A stretch of 64,000 bases of DNA from Cymbidium sinense (lineage: Eukaryota; Streptophyta; Magnoliopsida; Asparagales; Orchidaceae), in the NCBI GenBank assembly GCA_021442155.1, contig CM038215.1, positions 209,678,982-209,742,981 on the forward strand. The letters are read 5' to 3'. How positions within the stretch are numbered: position 1 is the first letter of the stretch; every line of letters starts with the position of its first letter. This document shows, piece by piece, positions 36,280 to 49,776 of this stretch. Made by a program: the position numbers and the translations under genes. Under the pieces are notes generated by a model. The model made no database searches, had not been told where the DNA came from, and saw nothing but the letters and a program-made list of their open reading frames with translations.

Positions 36280-37059
36280 TTGGAAAAAATTCAAACACAA
36301 AAAAAAAAAAAGAAAATGAAGAAAAAGAAAGAATAAAAGAAAAAGAAAAGAAAATAAAAATGAAAATCCAAGTGAACAAGAAAGGGGAATTAAAGAAGAA
36401 ATAGAGCCACATATCACTTTTCACCCACAGTCCATTCCATCATATGAACATGTGGGTAGAATGACTCAACCTCCACCAGGCAAAGGCAGAGGCAGAAATA
36501 GAGGTGGTTCTAGAGGTGGAAGACCCCATGGTTGCCCATAAGCCAATAGAGATTATGTTCCAGTTTGTAAGAGTACCTTACTATTCACATAGACTTGGAA
36601 TCTTGCTCGGAGGATGAGTCTAATATGATTAGCATACCAGCCAACCCCTCTCAGTGGGTTCCATTGGAGGTGACTTTTGATTGGGCTGATGAAGACCGCC
36701 TCGGACAAAGCAAAGTATTCGAATCATGTTTATGTGAGACTATTAGGCAGCAGCTGGAAACCTTAGCTCTAACCTCACTTTCATCTCAAAAAACTGAAGG
36801 TTTATTAGTTAAGGAAGCCCCTAAGTTTTTCGAAGATATGAAACCGAAGAGATTCTTTTTGGGATCATCATCCTCAAGTACTAAAGTTGATGTAGAACTT
36901 GAGGAGGATTCATTTAAAGAATTAATGAAATTACCACTTGACTTTTACTCGCCTTGTGTTCATAATCTTATACATAAAGGTTTGGTTCCTTATACATGGT
37001 CTAGGCACAGGTCAGAGTATTTTGGGAAGCTATGGAACAATACATGTAGAGAAGCATAA
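36280..37059 (+). pseudogene. linker between protease and RT, with Lys/Glu run and RGG-like box
   Basis: 36,296-36,404 encodes an almost pure Lys/Glu stretch produced by an A-rich tract. In another frame 36,477-36,540 encodes GKGRGRNRGGSRGGRPHGC, an RGG-box-like motif. From 36,595 an open frame of 154 codons begins, with Ser- and Glu-rich character and no domain I recognise. It is probably polyprotein spacer. Confidence 0.5.
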
Positions 37060-37369
37060 TCAAGAGCAAGACTAGCATTCCGTACAGTGGGTCCGGTCGA
37101 TGATGATGACTACTGTTTGGTTGTCACCAATCATTTGGAGTCTGATATATTCTTTTCACTCAACCCCAACTATTATGAGAATGTGTGTTTAAAAACTTCA
37201 GATGATCCATATGATCTTCAGATCAAAGATGCACCTCTAGAATTTGAAGAAGAGATTCATTCAACAATTGACAAGCTCAAAGAAATCAATCTTGGGATAG
37301 AAGAGAATCCATGCCCGACCTACTTCAGTTCATTACTGAATGAATAAACCAATGACTTAGTTAGGCTAT

Positions 37370-38200
37370 TGATTGAATTTAAAGACTACTTTGCATAGAG
37401 TTATGAAGAGATGCCCAGATTATCTCTTGATGTAGTAGTTCACAAGCTAGCAATAGATCCTAATGCTACCCCTATCAAGAAAGCTCTTAGACGCATGAGA
37501 TTAGAAATTGAATAGTAGGTCATTTCTAAAGTCGAGAAGTTGATCGATGCTAGTTTCATCAAGGGAGAAAAATATCCTACCTGGTTAGCCAGTGTCATAC
37601 CAATTAAGAAAAAGAATGGTCAAATTCATATTTATGTTGATTTTAGGGACTTAAATAAGGCATGTCCTAAGGATGAGTTTCCTCTTCTTATACCAGAATT
37701 AATGGTGGACATCGCCTCATCTCATGCAGTATTCTTTTTTATAGATGGGTCATCTGGATACAACCAAATTAAGCTGTCTCCTGAAGATGAAAGAAACACA
37801 GCTTTTTGAACCCTGATCAGAATCTTTTGCCATAAGGTCATGCCTTTCGGCCTTAAAAATGCTGGTGCTACATACCAACGGGCCATGACTCAGATCTTCA
37901 ATGAACTCATCCATCATCAGGTTGAGTGCTATATTGATGATCTAGTAGTCAAAAGAATAGAAAAGGAAGACCATCTCTTTGACTTGAGAGTAGTTTTTGA
38001 ACGATTAAGATAATATAATATCAAAATGAATCCCTCTGAAGTGTGCATTTGGAGTAGCTTCAAGGAAATTCCTTGGGTTTATTGTCTAACTAGGGAATAG
38101 AGATAGATCCTAAAAAGATCAAAGCTATCTTAGAAATGTAGCCTCTTAAAAGTTTAACACAACTCAAATCATTCCAAAGAATGTTAGCATATCTTATATT
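37370..38200 (+). pseudogene. Ty3/gypsy reverse transcriptase relic
   Basis: Copies element RNA to DNA in functional relatives. Landmarks: VVHKLAIDPNATPIKK (37,435), LIDASFIKG near 37,540, VDFRDLNKACPKDEFPL (37,636-37,686), FIDGSSGYNQIKLSPEDE (the first catalytic Asp, about 37,740), VMPFGLKNAGATYQRAM (37,840) and YIDDLVVK with the double Asp (37,931). The end of the domain reads KSLTQLKSFQRMLAYL (38,150). Four or more stops and frameshifts break it (e.g. the TGA at 37,807). The catalytic aspartates are still present. The expected RNase H does not follow. Confidence 0.92.
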
Positions 38201-38214
38201 TTCTCTTGAAGGGG

Positions 38215-39460
38215 AGGTTGCCGTTGCCAAAAAGGATGAGGAGCTGGATTGGAGGTAACCATTCATAGACTAGTTGAACACTGTCAAATTACCTCAAGCC
38301 CCATTAGGTGAAATAGAGAGCTTTCTCCTACACTCTCGTTGATGGCACCCTATACCGCCGATCCTTTGACCAAATATGGTTACACTGAACCGAGGTATAT
38401 TCAGGTTTATGCAGAGCACATCAATTCGGTCCAAAGATGAAGATGAAGATCAAGTGACTTGGATACTACTGACCTTCGATGATTACAGATTGCATGGATG
38501 TAGCTAAGAGATGCCATCAGTGTTAGGTGCACGGTGTGGTATTCCACTAACCACCTAATGTTCTACACCCTACATTGGCCTCATGGCCATTTGAGTGTTG
38601 GGCTACTAACATTATGGGTCCGATCGATCCTCCTTCTTCCAAGGGTCATCGGTTCATTCTAGCTACCATTGACTACTTTTTCAAGTGGGTGGAGACCATC
38701 CCACTCAGAAAGGTCATAACTTAGCATGTGCTTCAAATTTTCAAGAACCATATGTATATAGGTTTGGGGCCTCAACAAATTATATCTGATAATGACACCA
38801 CATTTAAAAGCATGAAGATCAATAGCTTCGCCAGAAGACACTGTATAGATTGGAGATATTCCACCATCTACTACCTAGAGCAAATGGCTTAGTAGAAGTA
38901 TTCAACAAAACTCTCATCTAGATATTGAAGAAGACTCTTGATGATAACAAATGATAATGGCATGAGCAGTTATTTGAAGCCTTGTGGGCCTACCGCACCA
39001 CATATCAAACTCCAACTCAGTCTACTCCATTTTCCTTAGTGTATGGGTCTGAAGCCATTCAACCTTTAGAAGTTTAACTCTGAACACTAAGGATAGCATT
39101 TGGTAGCAAGATCACTTCAGAGTAGATTGCAAAGTTGTGTTAAAGAGCTTGAAGGTTTGGAGGAGAGTCATCTATGGGCGCGCCAAAATCTTAAGTTGTA
39201 CAAGGACAAATGATTCAAGCTCACAACAAGCTGGTCTGACCCAGGTCTTTCCAAGTAGGAGAACTTGTGTTAGTCTAAGGAGATAAATTATGCTTGTTGA
39301 AAGATGGGAGGTAAGTTTGAACCCACTTGGGAATGCCCCTATGCTATAGAGAAGGCCTACCAAGGAGGATCTTATCAACTTATTGATTGTAAAGGGGAAC
39401 ACCCATTGCTTCCAATTAATGGGTTCTACCTAAGGAAATATTACGCATGTAATAAATCAT
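38215..39460 (+). pseudogene. Tat-lineage integrase relic (plus-strand element)
   Basis: Begins with the pre-integrase text KKDEELDWR (38,230). The HHCC zinc region follows, with CRAHQFG (38,413) and MDVAKRCHQC near 38,500. The catalytic core has GPIDPPSSKGHRFI and YFFKWVETIPLRK (38,616-38,715), QQIISDNDTTF with the second Asp (38,775) and an EVFNKTLI-type Glu region (38,895). The C-terminal GGKFEPTWECPYAIEKAYQG and GFYLRKYYA (39,307-39,450) close it. The wording 'SKGHRFI...YFSKWVEAIPL' is characteristic of Tat/Retand integrases. Stops are frequent. The pol frame ends by about 39,460. Confidence 0.9.
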
Positions 39461-39884
39461 GTTTGAAAATAATTATTAATAAAAAGAATAAAAATCTAAT
39501 TCCATTCATCAAAATCTTCTCTTCTTTCAGAGCATTGTTTGTTTGTCTTGCAAATATGCCATGATGTGTTTAGGGTAGGTATAAGAGCCCCCCAGCAGCA
39601 TCCTATCCCTCTTTCACATCACAAACAAAACCTCTCAACATTATTAAAATATGTGTGAGAGAACCTAAGAGGCATCCTATTTCAATTAGCTTAATTAAGT
39701 TAAGTGTAAGAGAACCCGAGCGACATCCTTTCTTAGTGAGAATTCCTGGCTGCCATCCATGGCTTCATTCCATCAAACTCCCTAATGTGTTTAGGATATG
39801 TGTGAGAGTCCCCTAGGGGAGGCCTATTCCTTTTAACACATGCACAAAAATAAACACAAATCTTATTATCTTGGGCTACTTTGA

Positions 39885-41995
39885 TGTGGGAGAAAGCCCC
39901 TTATGGCACTCACTTATTAGCTGCTCTAGGTCGGGTCTACATGCTACCTTGCTAGTATGTCACCCCAGTGGTTATTTGTTAGAAGATGTGAGTCCTCACA
40001 CTTTCTTCCTAACTTGACCATTGCAAACCAATGAGCACCTTATTAGTATGGTAGACTTCACTACCTAGCCAGTGAGCCACCTCATGTTGACTTTGCTTAA
40101 GAAGATGTGAGTCCCTGTGCTTTCTTCTTAGACTAGCCATCATGCACTAACTAGGTTGAGTATATTTGAGATTTTGGATAAGTCCCCAGAGGCTCCTTTC
40201 CTCTTGACTATATTTTAGTTGATGTAAGTCCTCTAATGGCATTCACTCAGTTGTCACCCTAAGTCGGATGGCACCTGTCAAACTGAAGACAAACTATCCC
40301 AACAATTAGTTTCGGTATAGGAGGATGTGAGTCCCGATCTTTCTTCCTAGAATGATTATTGCAAATTGATGGGCACCTTAGATTGGTTGATGTTCACTAT
40401 GCTGACAGCGACTCACCCAGTGAGTACACCACTCTTGGCAGATGTGAGTCTCTGAGCTTTCTCCTTGAGTTGGAGACCAAATACCTATTAGATATATGAC
40501 TAGCCATGTCATCTTCTTCATGGTGTTGGATTTAATCCCCTTTAGTAGCCCCATCCCTTATGGCCACTCTATTTGGATCACGCGTCTTTTGAGACCCATT
40601 TAGACACTACTCGGGTTACTTTTGGAATGGATATTCTCTCTTTCTTAGTAGCCACCCCTGTGGTTAGAGAATTTGTTCAGTGGATATGAAGATTCTCCCT
40701 TGGTTCAGTAAATTTGAGATAGGTCTAGGATGATATAAGCTCCTTCTCAGTGTGATCCCTTGTAAACCAATAGGGACCACGATAAAAAATTAAATAAAAT
40801 AAAAAATTATTTTGCTTGTGGATTAGGAATTCGAGCCCCCAAAGGGCCTAATTTCTCAAGCAGGCATCCTATCTTTAGGGTAGTGTCAGCATAACCCCCT
40901 ATTGGAATTGCCTGACTACCTGAGTTGAGATAAATCCCCAAGTCGGTACTCACTCCGTAGTCGCCCTTAGGTCAGGTTTAATCTATTTTGCCAAAAATGG
41001 GTTACCCCAACAATCATTTCACTTTGGAAGATATAAGACTATGACACATTATTTCTAGCATGGCTATCGCAAACTTACGGGCAGCCCTAGGTTGGGTTTG
41101 ATTTATTGCCCAAAGTAATCGATCACCCTAGTGGTCTTTTATGGTGGAAGATGTGAGTCCCCATGTTTTCTTCCCTTAAATTGATCATTACAAACTGAAA
41201 GACACTCCTTTGGTCAGATAGCTCTCCCACTAGTCGGGAAGCTACTCCCTTTGGTTCAGTAAATTTGAGATAAGTCTAGGCTGATATGAGCTCCTTCTCA
41301 GTTTGATCCATCACAAACTAACGGGATCCATCAAAATAAATTAAAATAATGAAATTAATCTTTGACTATCTTTGAGTTGATTTAAGTCCCCCAGCGACAT
41401 TCACTCAATAGTCAGCCCTAGGTCGGGTTTGATTTATTTCCCAAAGCAACCGATCACCCCAGTGATTCCTTATTCTGGAAGATGTGAGTCCCCATGCTTT
41501 CTTCCTAACTTGACCATTGCAATTCGAAAGGTACCCCTTTGGTTGGATAGTCCTACCTTATGGTTGATAGACTACTCCCTTTGGATTGGTAAGTCTGAGT
41601 TAGGTCTAAGCCACCATGGTCCCTACTCAGTGTAGTCCATCGTAAACAGATGAGATCCATGATAATCAAAACAAATCTAAAAATGAAATTTACCTTTGAC
41701 TATCTTTGAGCTGATTTAAGTCCCTTAGTGACATTCACTCAATAGTCAACCTTAGGTTAGGTTCAATCTATTACCTTGCCAATAGATTACCCTAGTAATT
41801 GGTCCCTACTTTGGAGGATGTAAGTCTACTATGCTTTCTTTCTAGTACAACTACTGCATACTGAAAGACATCACTTTGGTTGTCTAGTCTTACTATGTGT
41901 TTAGTAGACTACCCCTTTAGATTGGTAAATCTGAGTTAGGTTTGAGCCTCTGTGGCTCCTACCGATCGATCCATCAAAACCACAGTTCATCTCAA
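39885..41995 (+). repeat. tandem array downstream of pol, unit about 333 bp
   Basis: Diverged units carry the anchor gatgtgagtcc...tttcttcc at 39,985, 40,104, 40,324, 40,441, 41,150, 41,481 and 41,817. The last three are 331 and 336 bases apart and align along their whole length (ctttgactatctttgag at 41,359 and 41,694). Older units are more eroded. Tat/Ogre elements are known to carry tandem repeats between pol and the 3' LTR. The 39,540-39,885 stretch has related 'gtgtgagagaaccc' wording at shorter spacing. Confidence 0.8.
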
Positions 41996-42595
41996 AATCC
42001 AAAATTCAAAAATCTGAAATAAACAAATCTAATGAAATAAAGAAACAAAATAATCAATCAATCTAAATCAAATCTTTTGCCTCTCCTTAGTGAGATGAAA
42101 ATCTTTCTAGTTCCCTAGCGGATCTAGAATTCTAATCCCTCAACGGATTTCATAACCCCTCCCTTGTGGATGACTCGAACTTGCTTTCAGTGAAGAGTTC
42201 ACTTTTCTATTCTCCGTGGAGTCGAAATAAATGCAACTAAACAAACAATAAATTGAAACAAATTCAACCTTCTTCCTAGTAGAACTTAATTAAGCAAATA
42301 AAATTTCTCTCCCCAATGATACTCATATCAAATCAAACCTCTTATCCCTTGTGGATGACTTGAACTTTCCTAGTGAAAGGTTCACCTACTCTATCCCTTA
42401 GTGGATTCCTCCCTCTCTCTTATGCCTTAGACATTAGTAGAGCCACATTGCACTAAGCTTTGGATTCCATCTACACCTTGGGTTAGGAGTAGATAGAGTA
42501 GATTGTTTCTATTAGTGCTTGTGATCTTTCGATGTTGTTGATCATTTTGGTCAACATCAATCGTCTCATGTCTTTGTCACCTATTGGGTGTCCTT

Positions 42596-45500
42596 TGTTG
42601 ACCTCATTTTTAGGAGGAGCTCTCAACCCCTCCAACTTTACTCTTATTCATTTTTGAAAAAAAGAAATTCCTATTGACTGTCTCTTTTCCCCATAGACAT
42701 ATTGAATAAAATGAACTAAATTACTATTCAATGGCCAAATCCTCTTAAAACACATCTAATGGTGTGAACCATTCCTTCTTAGCTTAGAATCTTCATAAAA
42801 TATATGTCACAGATATTCCTTTGAATCATTCCACATCTTCATTTCAAGTCAAACTCCAAATCAATCCTAATTTTTTGAAACTCAAATCAATCTTATTTGA
42901 TTTTTCCAAACTCAAATCAATATCACATGATTGAAATCCATGATGAAATTGAAACTTGAAAATTCTAAGTTTGATTTAAGTCCTTTGATCCCCACATGTG
43001 GAATTAGCCTAAATCAAATCAAATCAATTCAAATTCATAAAATTTTCTCATAACTCATTTATATTCTCATTTATATTCACATATATAAATGAGATATAAA
43101 TTCAAATCAATCAAACTAAATCCAAAATTCAAATCCAAAATTCCAAATCTTTCCTAAGACCTTTAATCCTCTCTTAAGGATTTAGCCTAAGTCATGTTCA
43201 AATCACTTCAAATCCTTGAAATTTTCTCATAACCCATTTATATTCTCATTTATATTCATATATATAAATGAAATATAAATTCAAACAACCAAAACCAAAT
43301 CCAAAGATCAAACTAAAATTCATTCAAATTCCAACCTAAGCCCTCAAGTCAAAATCTTGAACTTAGCCAAATCAATTTCAAATCAAGCCAAAATCTTTAT
43401 TTTTCTTCATGGTTCAATCAATCCTTCAATCATGAATCCAAACATAAATACAAACCTCAATCACTTAACCAAAACTCAATTAAAAAATCAAGCCAGAATC
43501 AAACTCATGTTCACCCTTTGAACTTGAAATTGTTAAATGAATCAAAACCTATTTGACTTCAAACCACTTGCAAATGGATTTATATTTCAATCATAAGTCC
43601 ATATGTGAGTTCATTCAAACTCAAATCAAGGTTTGACCAAGTCATTTGACCCACTTAGGCTCACTTGACCCAAAGTGACCCAAAGTACCCTTATGAGCCA
43701 AATTCTAATCCTAAATTGGATTGAACATCTAAACCTCTCATCATGATCAACAATCATCATGAGATGATCAACCACTCAAATTGGGTCAAACCTAAGGGTT
43801 GACTAAGTCAACACTTAGCCAAAATGAAACCCAACATAGCCAAAATCCACTATAGGCCAAATTAATTGAAACCATTGATCTAAGATAATTCATGACCAGT
43901 GTTTGAACTTGGCCAAGTCAATATTTCAGCCCAACCTAGCCCAATGGCCAAACTGAGCACATGCTTTGAAATGGACACATGGGACTCATGCTTCCACTCA
44001 ATTCAAGCACATGGCCACTTCACCATTCCACTCTTAACAGCTTAACAAACCCACTAAATCAAGGCAATTGATAAAAAATGGCATGGCAAGCTTCGACCAT
44101 CTGATTGCCTTAAGAGGAGATATACTCCCCCTAATTTCATTTGATTCCAAAATTCCTCAATTTGATTGAATGAGGGAAGTTAAAGAAGCAATTCCTCAGC
44201 CTCCCCAAGCTTCTTAGAGTGCAAAAAACTTCATCTTCTCAATTTTCATAGTGTGAAAATAGGGAAGTTCATCGAAAATGAAATTCACTCCACACTCAAA
44301 ACCAGTGCAATTCCCTTTGCACATTTCCTCAGGGACCCCAATCAAACTCACCCAAGCTCTTTCCTAAGTTCCTGAGGCAAGGGAGGAGCCATCTTGATCA
44401 ATATTGAGCTCAAGACAAAGGGGAGTTGGTCCATAGAAGCATCCACTTAATTTCAAGAGCTCAAACCTTTAGCAAAGCTTCATCTCAACCATACAAAGAT
44501 TCTCCAAGGGAATCAAGTGCCGGTGATCACCTCCAGTGAGGTTAGCCATTTTGAGCTTAATCTAGCTATGAGTCATAGCTTTGTGAAGTGAATGTTAATC
44601 CCATAAAATGTTAATCGTTAGATGTGATCTAGGTTGCATGTTGATGGTGTGGGTTGAGTTTCATCCCAAACCGAGCTCAATCAAGCTCAGATCATGGCTT
44701 CAAACATGGATGGTCTCCATGGCTCATAGGGAGCGGCAGAGATGAATCTTTGGCCGTCAATCTGTGCATTTTGGATGGATGACTGAGATTAAAATGCATA
44801 ATATGCATATTTTCCTCCCTCAGATCCGCGACTTTAATCTCGGCTGTTTGATCCTTTATCGGACCACAGAGGAGAAAGCACATAGCGCTGTCGCCACATG
44901 GCATTACGATGTGATGGGTTAAGTACCCAATCCAATCGCGCCATGTGTAAAGCGCCTGCCGCGTCAATGACACATGTGGCGCCGACGGGATTAATAATAT
45001 AATTAGGGATTCTTTAATTTCTAATTAATCACCAAATCTTCTAAAATTCATATATAAATGTAGAAAAATTAGAAAAAATATGAAATAAATTGCATATGAA
45101 AGATAATTGAACATAGAATATTCTAAAATTAATTTTAGTGGATTTTGAAAAGTATTTTACTCTAAATTTGCATTTTATTGGGAATGTTATTTTGCTAATT
45201 ACCCCTTAATCACTCCTTTGATTAATCCCAAACTTTTTGTGCTTAATTAGTGGGAAGACTCCTACCATCCCTAATTTTTTTGGGATTTATTGGTTGCTTA
45301 GTTAGGAGAATTACTAGTTCATTCATTAATCACTCCCTTAATATAATTAAGCTAAATTAAGGGCATAGTTAGTGGTTTAACCCTCTAATTGAGTCAATTA
45401 AGTTTTGATTAAGTGAAGATGAGATTTAGGGAATAAGTTTGGGATAATTTCTTTGAGATATTCCCTAAACCCCCTTTTCTTCCTTAATCCATCCTTAATT

Positions 45501-48500
45501 AAGGGTAAATTCAATAATTATCCCCTTAATTCATTTCATAAAATTCTAAAACCTTCTAGAACTTAATTAATCTATCTTGGGTAGATGCTTAGGGGTTCAA
45601 GATCCTTAGTACATTAAGGAAATCAAAACTCATCTCACATGTGTGAGGGGGGTTATGAAATTATTTAAGATTAAACCCCTTAATTAAATTAATCATTAAT
45701 CATGAGCCAAATTGCATTAGACCCCTTTCTTCCTAGGTGCATTGCAAATTTAAATTCTTTGTGAGATTTTATGTCATCTCATTCACTCATAATTATCTGA
45801 TTAATTATACTAAGGTGGTATAGGTAAGGGATAATTAACATGTTTAATTCATACTTTAACTTAAGCAATATATAAAAAAATAATCTAATTACCTAAAAAT
45901 TAAACTAAAATAACCAACACACGTGGGAATGGGTTTGGAACAATAAACTCATCTCACATTTCTCAAATTAAACCAAACTCAAAAATAAAATTAAACCTTC
46001 TTTAAAAATAATTTGATTTGCTTTAAGCTTTCTTATTTCATATGATTGTCTTTAGGAATTAATTAGGGTGAATGTGTTTACTTGCTTTCATCACTTGATT
46101 TCTTTCCTAGCTTGCTAGATTTGTATGTCATATGGATTTCATGTATTCATGCTTTTCAAAAATCAAAATTAAAATGGAAAATGTTTTCTTTATGTCAAAT
46201 TGTATGTTTTGGCTAAAAATAGAAATATGAGTGGCTATTATCACTATTAAATTCCAAATTATTATCAAATATATGAATCAATTACCAAAACTAAAAGTGT
46301 GTTACTTATAGTTTATTTATAAGTTTGCATGTGAATATAAAAATGTGTCATTTGTTTGCTTCCTTTCTTTCCTCTTAACATGGACTTGGGTAAGAATTAT
46401 AAAGTGTATAGTTCTTTTAAAAAAACATAACACTTGCTTAAATCTATTCTTATCCCATTCCATGTTATAACCTAAGAAGGATCTTCATATTCACACATGT
46501 AAATTGTATAAACAAATCAAACAATCAAGTAAAACTTTTTGCATCCTTTCTTTTCCATTCATTTCTTTTATACATATGTTTGTATTTAAGGAAAGTGGAA
46601 TATTAGTCTGGACAACCCCGGGGTTATGAGGCTTTAAGTAGCCTTAAGTAGGTCTTGTACCTTACAACCCTAGTGCTAATAAGAGTGCCGTACTCACTTA
46701 TGCCTTTCATACATTCATGTGTGCATGTAAAAATTGGATAAGAAACCCCTTTTCTATTTAATGATAATCATGCATCATATGCATTTAAATATTCTCAAGT
46801 AACTCACTTAGCATTCATCATAAAGCATGCTAAACATTTCCATTTGTATGTATAGATATGCTTAGGATTCATTTATATGCATGTTATACATGTTGGGAAA
46901 GACATCAAGTAATGTGTGTCTTGTGAATTTAATTCACTTTACTTAATCTTAAAATGCCTTTCTTGAATAGGTTTGTTTAGCATTCATTTAAATTTAGGAT
47001 TAATTAAAATACATAATAAAACATTCACTAAACAAAATTAAAACATGAATCCACTTTAGAATTATTTACGATAGGGAAGGAAAGAAAAGTTTTCTTCTCT
47101 TTCACTCTCTTTACAACTTAGTAATTAATTGTAGGATTCACTTGAACCTAATCAAAACACAAAATAAAATTAATCCAAAATATCTAAACAACTTAAATGA
47201 ACCCCTCCTATAAGTTGACCATTCTTTGTACTTAGAAAATTCTAATTTATAGCCATAGCTAGCATACCACACAAACCTTAAAGGCATACACATTTAACTA
47301 AGTCACCACTTCTAGCTTTAGATTAGGGAGGTGCATGGTTTGATGTTTACTTTTATTATATGATGTAATATTTTAGACTGGATGTTAGGATATATATGCG
47401 TAGACTAAATGGTAGGATGATTTAGTCTAACCATTGTCTTCTACATGGGATTGTGCTTAAAGGACGCTGTAATAAATAAAAATATAATTGCTTTTTGCTG
47501 TGCAGGTGCTTATACCCCTAAGCATAATCCAATAGGCCAGGTGGACTTAGTCACCCATATGTGGGGCGTTAAGTCCAATATACATGCTTGGGATTTGTCT
47601 TATTTATTTTATCTAATCTCGTTTTGTAGGTGTTAGTTAGATTTCCATTTTTATCCATTTTTCTTGTAATTTTTGCAATTAAGATTTTGGAATGATTATT
47701 ATGGGGATTAGGATGAGCATTGGTTATAAGGCCATGCCTTATGTACCATGTGAAGCCTTTGGAGCATCCACCTTCCAACCATCCCAAACAAAGAACTAAA
47801 GAAAAAAGAAGAAAAGAAGAATGAAGAAATGAAGCTTGAAGACCCCCATGACTATGAATTCTCTACTTAATTGTATTTAATTCATTTGTAATCTTGATTG
47901 TATAAGGGTAGAGCTCACTATCCAATTTATTTTCCAGGTTTGTGTGGTGGTGCCTGACCACAAATGACCTCTTATTCTTTCACATTAGCTTTATAAATTG
48001 ATTGATGATTTCTTTAGCTTCTGCATTAAGATGGCATCCTATTCCTAGTTTCTTCCTTGCTTGATGTAGGGCCTATGATGATTAGGCTCTTAGGAAAAAT
48101 AAATCTTCTACTAAATTTAATAATTCAAAATTAAAATAAAGAACTCATAACCTCACCTAAAGCTTAGGCTAAAAATCAAGATAAAAGAATTAGCAACCTC
48201 TTAGCTGGATGAGTATTTCTTTTATAACATCATACATAAATGCATCTTATTTCACTCTTGATTGGAGGGCTTCCACCTTTGCCAGAGAAACTTATCTTGA
48301 CCTTTGAGAGCCATGGTGGAAACACATCTCCTCCCTTCTCACTGATTTTGGCCAATAGTCATATTTCTCATGCATTAAGCATATGAATCCTATAAGCTAG
48401 AGTAAAAATGATTGTCCAAAAATAAAAATAACATGTGATGTGATTTGCATTAGATTTAGGTCATTTGATGCATACCTTTACATAATCTAGTCTCTTAGAG

Positions 48501-49370
48501 AGTGAGTTTAAGGACTTAGTCTCTTTTTAAATAAATAATAGCCTAGCTATCTTGCATAAAGCATAAGACTTGCCTACATGAATTTAAAATCATAGGAGGA
48601 GTTAGTTGGTGGCCACCCCTAGGCGATTGTAAGTCCAAGTAGTCGGGTGGTTTGTCCTCTTTTGTGGAGGAAAATAAAATACCCATTTTTACCTTAGATT
48701 TAGATTGTGCTTTTGTCCCTCACCAAAGCTCCCTAGATTTAGGTTCTGAGGTTGCTTCTCCCCTTTGGGGGCCATAAGTATAAATCCTCACCTCCTAGGA
48801 ATTTCCATAATCTTGTGTTGTGGAATTATAAGCCTTAAATTTCTAAAGAAAAATTTAACTCAAACAAATTAAATCAATTTAAAAAATGTAAAGCCCAACC
48901 ATAGGATAGTTTGAGATACTCGCTAAGTTTCCTTGCATCATGAGTATCTCCTACTTATCTTCATTTGGCTTCGATAATAACTCTCTCTTAATCCCATTTG
49001 ATCTTTAAAAATAAGCTAATTGATTGATAGTCCTACCCATTTGAAATACTTTAGAGACAATGATCATTTACCTTAATCGAGAGTATTTCTAAGGAATCCC
49101 CTTCCTTAGGATGTAATTAACTATGAGGGCTTGCCCCTGTAGGGAACTTAATGAACTTGATTTGAAATAAATCCTGCTTTACTTTTTCATGAAAGTAGGA
49201 GAAGAATCTAGTACATATGCAGACCCATCATCCTTAGGAGTCCTTATTCGGGTGATTAGACCCATTGTTGGGTGGTGACTTCTATCTTTTGAGATGGTAC
49301 ACCTCTCCTCAATGTCATACCCGATCACCTTAATAAGAACATCTGCGGATCTGCGTGGCATCTCAACAAG
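42596..49370 (+). mobile_element. giant LTR, probably the 3' LTR of the plus-strand Tat element
   Basis: Starts near TGTTGACCTCATTTTTAGG (42,596), matching the minus-strand copy at 62,617. Element order: a caaatcaa-rich zone with stem-loops (42,960-43,400); a 'ggttgactaagtcaac' zone (43,640-43,870); a GC-rich patch with GCCACATGGCA (44,894); an AT-rich zone to about 47,000; a promoter-like zone (47,000-47,960); and the common 3' block with the double stem-loop (49,089-49,142). It ends near 49,366 (ggcatctca). About 6.8 kb is long but within the range known for Ogre LTRs. Minus-strand ORFs such as 44,692-44,973 have no family signature. The exact ends and a primer-binding site are not established. 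Confidence 0.6.
42992..43360 (+). repeat. three imperfect ~180-200 bp repeats, each with a short stem-loop
   Basis: Repeated wording 'cctaag...tagcc...caaatc...ttttctcataac(t/c)catttatattctc'. Each copy has its own stem: CCACATGTGG (42,992-43,001), AATCCT/AGGATT (43,165-43,182) and TCAAG/CTTGA (43,344-43,360). Confidence 0.6.
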
Positions 49371-49776
49371 GCATATATTTTTATATATTTTTATTTTCAT
49401 TTATCCTTTTTTTCCAAAAGAGGGAGGATAGACAAGGCAGGAATGTAAAAAAAAATATTTCCACCACAGTGATCACTAGAGTTAAGATATGCTCCACCAT
49501 CGTCCCCTTCGGCATTCTATTTTGGCACTTTTTGAAAGGAACATTTTGCAATTGAAATCGAGTTGAAATTTATCGATGTTCACCAAGAAATTGGCAAAAA
49601 TGATGGACGGTGTCCATCTCTTGCTAGATACATGCGAGAGATGATGTCCACCATCTAATCCTTTATTTAGATTGGACGACCAAGATCTAGCTAGATGATC
49701 TGATTTTATCCCTTAAGGATATCGCATAATGAATCGGGATCGTCTGATCTTCGATCAGTCAGTTGAGATTCATTCC

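Noticed and set aside
36214..36417. Minus-strand ORF rich in Phe and Leu
   Set aside because: Antisense of the A-rich Lys/Glu tract; low-complexity artefact.
44692..44973. Minus-strand ORF of 93 codons
   Set aside because: Lies in the GC-richer patch of the LTR U3 zone, has no family signature, and is not open in the homologous copies.
47000..47960. Real gene with exon at 47,445-47,636
   Set aside because: This zone corresponds to the promoter/R part of the giant LTR seen in other copies; the frame is not shared by them.
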